Source: Stenocarpella maydis
Taxonomy: Eukaryota; Ascomycota; Sordariomycetes; Diaporthales; Diaporthaceae
DNA length: 64,000 nucleotides
NCBI GenBank assembly: GCA_002270565.1
Contig: NQMI01000166.1
Location: forward strand, 1-64,000
Reading direction: 5' to 3'
The notes under the pieces are model-generated. The model had not been told where the DNA came from and searched no databases. It was given only the letters and a program-made list of their open reading frames with translations. The translations under genes and the position numbers were made by a program. This document shows, one piece after another, positions 59,501-64,000 of this stretch (the first letter of the stretch is position 1; each line of letters begins with the position of its first letter).

Positions 59501-60983
59501 ATGGCCCCTTTCGTTCCGGACTCCGCCCCAAAGCAGTGGTTCGCCTAGGGGGTGTGCTGTGTCCACCCGACTGGAAAAGTGGCGCGAATGTGTCATACAG
59601 ATAGATCTATTTGAACCTTAAAGAGGCCCCTTCCGTAATGGCCATGCCACATCCAGTGCATAGGGCCGAGCCGTTCGGTCCGCCAGGAGATAGTTTGTTT
59701 CGTATTTTAATCCGGTAACAACCCCCTTTGTTGGAAAAACAAGGAGCTGCGGCGGCATAGTTGACCAGTCAGATTTGAAAGCGGGGCGTTGCTTGGTATC
59801 GTTTTTGGCTGCAGTACGAGTTTACCTCGCGTTGAAAACTGAACTGTCATTTGCGCAGCCTTCCTACATAATACACCCTATAGCAGGTGATCGACATGCG
59901 CGCGCGCCGGGGGTCCCGAAGTCATCAAGGCTCGAGGCACTCTCCAGCAAGTGGCTCGCGTTCGAAGTTTTGCGGCCAGGGCCGTTGCACATGGGTCTTG
60001 CTGTCGTGGGCAAGGGCGGAGGATTGCCCAGAGGAGAGGAGACGAGAGCATCTGCTTTCATGGAATGACTTTCTGACTTCAAGAGAATTTGGTGGGTGGT
60101 AAGAGACACAGTTATGAAAGAACACTGTGGGATAGATACTAAGTAGAAAGATTTACGCTGCTACATACCTGTAAGAGGCTTATTAAGATGAATAAATCAG
60201 ACCCCCCCTGGATAGATGAAGTCCCCGGACTCGGCTGCCCCACTGAAAAGCGGGTCACAGTGCCCGTTGGGAACGAACGCGACGTGACGAGCATATACAT
60301 ACAGTTCAATCCCTGTGATTATATCCATGTAGGTACAAGCAAAGCCCACGATATAGCGCAGTCCAGCGTTGGCTGTGTTGTACCTTCCTGGATATAGTTA
60401 CATGGGTCGAACTGTACGTCCAGCAACACCCCGGCCATTCGGGGAGGCCATCTTGTTGAAGTTGTTCTGCTCTTCCTCAAGGCCACCAACGATTCCTGGG
60501 ACAGTATCCCGCATGTATGCCACTTTGATTTGATCGCTGTCGGTCGGCGAGAGCCCAACCGTGGCGTTGGTAAATATTTTCTGAGAATTTGTCGTTCATC
60601 GTGACAGTGCATGCACAGTGCTCGTGGACAGAAATTGAACGGAATTGCCCACTTCTCAATGCAGGTGATAAAGTATCCGCATCCACCGCCAGTCCAAATT
60701 TGAAGGGGTGGTGGTCTTCTTGTAAGTTCGTAGCTCTCACCTCGCAAGTTTCATTGACTCGGTGCAGGGGCTATGGAAATAAACTTTACAACGCCATGTG
60801 CCTGAAGCAGTCGGGTTTGGCACGGATCAAATCCAAACCTTAATGAGCCCAGTCAAGACTCAAGACCAGCACAATGCCCGACCTCCCCGTCGGTAAATAA
60901 GATCTGATGAGGGTGAGTTCTCTCCCAATTTTCCTGGCCCGACTCACATTCGATTCAAACCTGAATGTTCCAAGACAGCTGAC
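56582..60983. other. AT-rich flank followed by 4 kb without a recognised gene
   Basis: From 56582 to about 56880 the sequence is very AT-rich with no coding potential, probably RIP-altered repeat DNA. From 56,900 to 60,980 the composition is balanced, with many short open frames on both strands (for example 59186-59548 plus, and 58554-58841 minus with a plausible GTGAGT donor at its end), but none shows a family motif. A fold-back repeat is listed separately. Decayed genes are possible. Confidence 0.4.
60302..60417. repeat. Imperfect fold-back (inverted) repeat
   Basis: The arm 60302-60334 (TTCAATCCCTGTGATTATAT...GGTACA) pairs with the reverse complement of about 60385-60417 (26 of 33 positions by eye). 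Pairing continues weakly inward (AAGCCCA against TTGGCTG), so about 115 bp can fold into one hairpin. It resembles a small MITE-like or fold-back element. Confidence 0.55.
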
Positions 60984-62385
60984 ATGGCGGTGCAAGCCAC
61001 TGGGGTCTTTGACCCAAACCAGTATTACCGACTTACGAACCTCGCGCTGGGCGGCGAGTTCTCTCTAGATGTCAGCAACACCAAAGCATACCCCGATGGG
61101 AAGCTAGGGATGGCGCCGTCAGGGCTTTACTCAGGGCAGATATACCAAATCCTCGAGAATTCGGAGGATCCGGGGCACTACTGGTTCGCGAGCTCCTGGC
61201 TAGGCGCAAAGGAGAAGATGGACGCCGTGATCAACAGCAGAGGGGACTTTGCTCCATTCTTGAAGAATTTTACAACCGACTACAACCAGACGTGGGGGCT
61301 GACGCCTCACCGAGATGTGACGACTAACGGCACAATATGGACCATCATGCCGGACTGGTTCGGGGGCGTGGGTACCGGCCTCACCATGAGTGTGTACAAC
61401 GACACGAAGCAGCCATATCTGGCCGTTCCAGGGCCGAACCCAGACCTTGGGAAGGGCGACGTTAACCAGGCATGGTTGATCACCTTGGAAGGCTATACGA
61501 TTGACGATCCCACATTCTCGTCAACAAACTTGCCGGCACTCGCAACTGCTGTACGTTTCTCATGTCGTCCACCAGCTAGCAACATATACTCATCACACTG
61601 GATAACAGGCACCGATAGTACCAGAAGGAATCGTCCCGACTGCCGATGCGACACCAACGCCCGAGACTACGGGAGGGGCAGGTGAATCAAACGAAACAAA
61701 CCAGCTTGATGCCCCACTGATCGCCGCCGCCGTGGTCCCCTCCGTAACTGTTCTCCTCTCGGTGACCGCCTTCATCGCCTTCATCTGCCTGCGCCGCCGC
61801 AGGGCAAGGAGAATCGCGCAGAACATGCCGTACGGGACGGGCACGGCCGCCGCGGCATCCGAGGACGGCCTCGCGTCCGAGATCCTCGACACGTTCAGCG
61901 TAGAGACCCTAAGCCAGTGGCGCAGCCGGCGCTCCCTGCGCGAGAACTCCCGGCCGTTCACCCAGAGCGTGGCGAGCAGCCACCTAAGCGAGCCTCGGCT
62001 CGGCCGCCTGCCCGAGGACAGCACAATGTCCATCAACCCGCAGGCGAACTCGCTGAGACCTCCCCCGTTGCGCACGCCGTCGTCCGGTAGAGGTGATGGA
62101 CAGGTTGCTGGCAGGCCGAAATTCTACCGGGCTTCGGCCCTGGGGATACCGGACAATGGTACGGCTCTGGCTGGCCAAGACTTGTGTCACACGCAGACTG
62201 AGGGTTTGAGGGGATTATCGCCCACCAGGAGGCCATCGTGGATGGAGGAATACAGCCCGAGTGTAGTGGAGGGTAAGGAAATGGACGTCTTGGAAACGGC
62301 GACTGCCGAAATGGACGGCCAAGACACGAGGAAGAGGTTCGAATTGGACAATACCCAGCCAGCGAGCAGATACGAACTGGAATGA
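60984..62385 (+). CDS. Ricin-B-like domain protein with one transmembrane helix
   Basis: Two exons (60984-61550, 61609-62385) with a GTACGT donor and ACAG acceptor give 447 residues. The N-terminal part reads NQYYRLTNLALGGEFSLDV and continues with QIYQILENSEDPGHYWFASS and NQAWLITLEG, a beta-trefoil, ricin-B-lectin-like pattern for about 165 residues. After a Thr/Pro-rich linker (TADATPTPETTGGAG) comes a helix (APLIAAAVVPSVTVLLSVTA to FIAFICL) followed by RRRRARR, so the lectin-like half would face outside if exported. The remaining 190 residues are Ser/Arg-rich and cytoplasmic. No cleavable signal peptide is seen; the membrane helix may act as signal-anchor. A glycan-sensing role is inference only. 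Confidence 0.75.
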
Positions 62386-63336
62386 AGCAGGTATCTGCTC
62401 TTTTCGCCATGTACATAAAAGTCGTTTCAGCGTTTATTTCATACGTTTATTATCAGCAGTCCTCCAGCATTCTACCGGCAAAACGGAATTAGTCTATACG
62501 ATGATAAACCTAAAGCCTAACTGATAATCCAACAAAACTGTGTCTTGTCTCAAGTCTCCCAAGGTTTGCAACCTGCCCCCACGAATACCTTTGCCATGCT
62601 AATTTTATGCAGCCGTCGCCTCAAAGCGTCCTACGGAGTCCCAAATAGCTTCATATCTGTTGGGCTTGCATGTCAGGTGGTCCAGTGGAGTCGCAAGGCG
62701 GAAACAGAGATAGCCTACTACTGCACATGACCCAATGTTTGGCGCGAGAAACCCACAGCCACAGCCACGTCCAGACCTGGAGTAGGCTTTGCCAAGTTGA
62801 ATCAAGTGCTGTACAGAGTTTTAACTGAGGGCTCCTGCTCCAGGGTTCATGGGATGACTCTGGAAGTCGGCAGTCAAGCGCTTTATAAACTATGAACCGC
62901 TGGGATAACCCTCACTGGGTGCTTACATGCTGGGTAGACAAAATTAGCGCATTGGCATCAAACCTGCAGTAAAATTTCACACTTCTAGACATATAATTTG
63001 TATAAGCTGCGAATTGTGACTACACATCAGACAGTCTGATGTGCGTCGTGAATGTTATAATTATATGGTCCACTCATATGGCGTCACTTAATACAACAAC
63101 ATTTGGTTATGAAATTATATGACTTGCCCGACTGGGTGTGGGTCTCAAGTGATATGAGTAGCAAACATTGAGTGCATTACTCGAAGGAGGGACAACCAGG
63201 TCAGTTACGACATGCGATCTGGCAAACAACCAAGCCCACCGCATGCATATCGTGTCCCGCACTTGAGCACGAGGCCTCCACCATCCACCTGTAGGGCCAC
63301 TCTTCCAAGTTTGGACCCCACCACGCGCCAAATAAC
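62386..63336. other. Intergenic between converging genes
   Basis: This holds the 3' regions of the lectin-like gene and the calpain-like gene. No other feature was recognised. Confidence 0.3.
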
Positions 63337-64000
63337 TCACTTGGCGACGCCCATATACTGGAAGGACTCCTTGAAGGAGCGGGTCTCGAGGGCGAACAGG
63401 CCGCCCTGGTCGAGCAGCTCGGCGGGCTGCCACAGCTCCGGGTCCATGCGGGTGAGCAGGCCCGGGTAGCTGCTGAGGCCAGCCGGCTCGGTGACGCCGA
63501 AGGGGTTGCGCAGGACGATGTACTGCCTGTCCCCGACGACGGCGTAGCCGCAGATGGAGTAGGCGTGGTTGGCGACGAGGTTGCTGCCGCGGTACATTGG
63601 GCCGGTGGCGTGGGTCCAGGCGGACATCGGGTTGATGGTCTGGGAGGTGGTATCATTAGTACAAAGCCCCGTACATGATAAAAAATGTCGCACGCTGGGC
63701 TTACCTTGTTGTTCACGCAGTTCTGGCGGATGATGCCGAGGAGCTCGCTGGAGCCGTGGTTCTCGCAGCGGAAGTAGTGCGGGTCACGGCCGTTGATCTG
63801 AGCCATGGCCTTGATGGGGTCGCCAGCGTGGGTGCTGGTGATGTCAGGGTGGTCCTCGTTATTATTGTTGTTGCCGCATTGGTCGTGATTGCGGTTGCCC
63901 AGGATCCACTTTGCGAATGCCTTCTCGTAGAGTGAGGGCCAGATGTCGGTGCCATCTGAGGCACGAGCAAAGACAGGCTCGTTGTTGGAGTTGGTGACGG
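63337..64000 (-). CDS. Calpain-type (peptidase C2) cysteine protease, 3' part
   Basis: Two exons are visible (64000-63705, running off the window edge, and 63639-63337) with a GTAAGC donor and CCCAG acceptor. The upstream exon has DIWPSLYEKAFAKWI and GDPIKAMAQINGRDP, the segment after the catalytic cysteine in calpain-like proteins. The last exon has NHAYSICGYAVV with the catalytic histidine and LRNPFGVTEP with the catalytic asparagine. The protein ends about 50 residues later at TGA 63337, so no calpain domain III follows. An Asn-rich insert (NNNNNED) is notable. The cysteine box lies outside the window. The family are calcium-dependent or related intracellular proteases; the role here is unknown. 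Confidence 0.8.

Noticed and set aside
1..64000. CRISPR arrays or prokaryotic operons
   Set aside because: No regularly spaced direct repeats were seen, and gene structure is clearly eukaryotic.

Overview
The window reads as nuclear DNA of a filamentous ascomycete, most likely a Sordariomycete. The grounds are genes split by 50-110 bp introns with GTAAGT-type donors, CTNAC branch points and YAG acceptors, a HacA/Hac1 bZIP gene with a frame-changing unconventional intron, an ERG4 sterol reductase, PEX16, Zn2Cys6 and C2H2 regulators, and a Copia LTR element whose stop codons look like repeat-induced point mutation (RIP). Exon limits were set by eye; where exons are listed, the summed length is a whole number of codons.

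0-9 kb holds what looks like a small sugar-acid catabolic cluster in decay: an intact NAD-dependent epimerase/dehydrogenase, a fungal regulator lacking its DNA-binding domain, a sugar-porter MFS gene with internal stops, a BNR/Asp-box sialidase-like gene with two stops and a frameshift, and a dihydrodipicolinate-synthase-family aldolase with frameshifts and a stop. 9.4-14 kb has an orphan ORF, an intact Zn2Cys6 regulator and a broken FtsJ-like methyltransferase. 14.4-19 kb is one very large gene joining a bZIP region, C2H2 fingers and a C-terminal membrane anchor.

20-34 kb carries conserved genes: ERG4 (ergosterol, ER), a single-pass cysteine-rich surface protein, a disordered repeat protein, PEX16 (with an apparent frameshift) and hacA (unfolded-protein response), plus an esterase remnant. 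34-39 kb is gene-poor.

39-47 kb has an orphan ORF, a 1,368-residue protein made of two duplicated zinc-finger modules, and a three-exon gene for a 68-residue secreted peptide with an inhibitor-cystine-knot-like cysteine pattern. 48.4-56.6 kb is a degenerate Copia element with 212-bp LTRs. Inside its 5' end is a Nextera mate-pair junction adapter with an N, flanked by a 369-bp exact duplication at 412-bp spacing. This is an assembly artefact, not biology. 56.6-61 kb is AT-rich and then unrecognised, with one fold-back repeat. The right end has a ricin-B-like/transmembrane protein and the 3' part of a calpain-type cysteine protease.

No rRNA, tRNA or CRISPR array was recognised.
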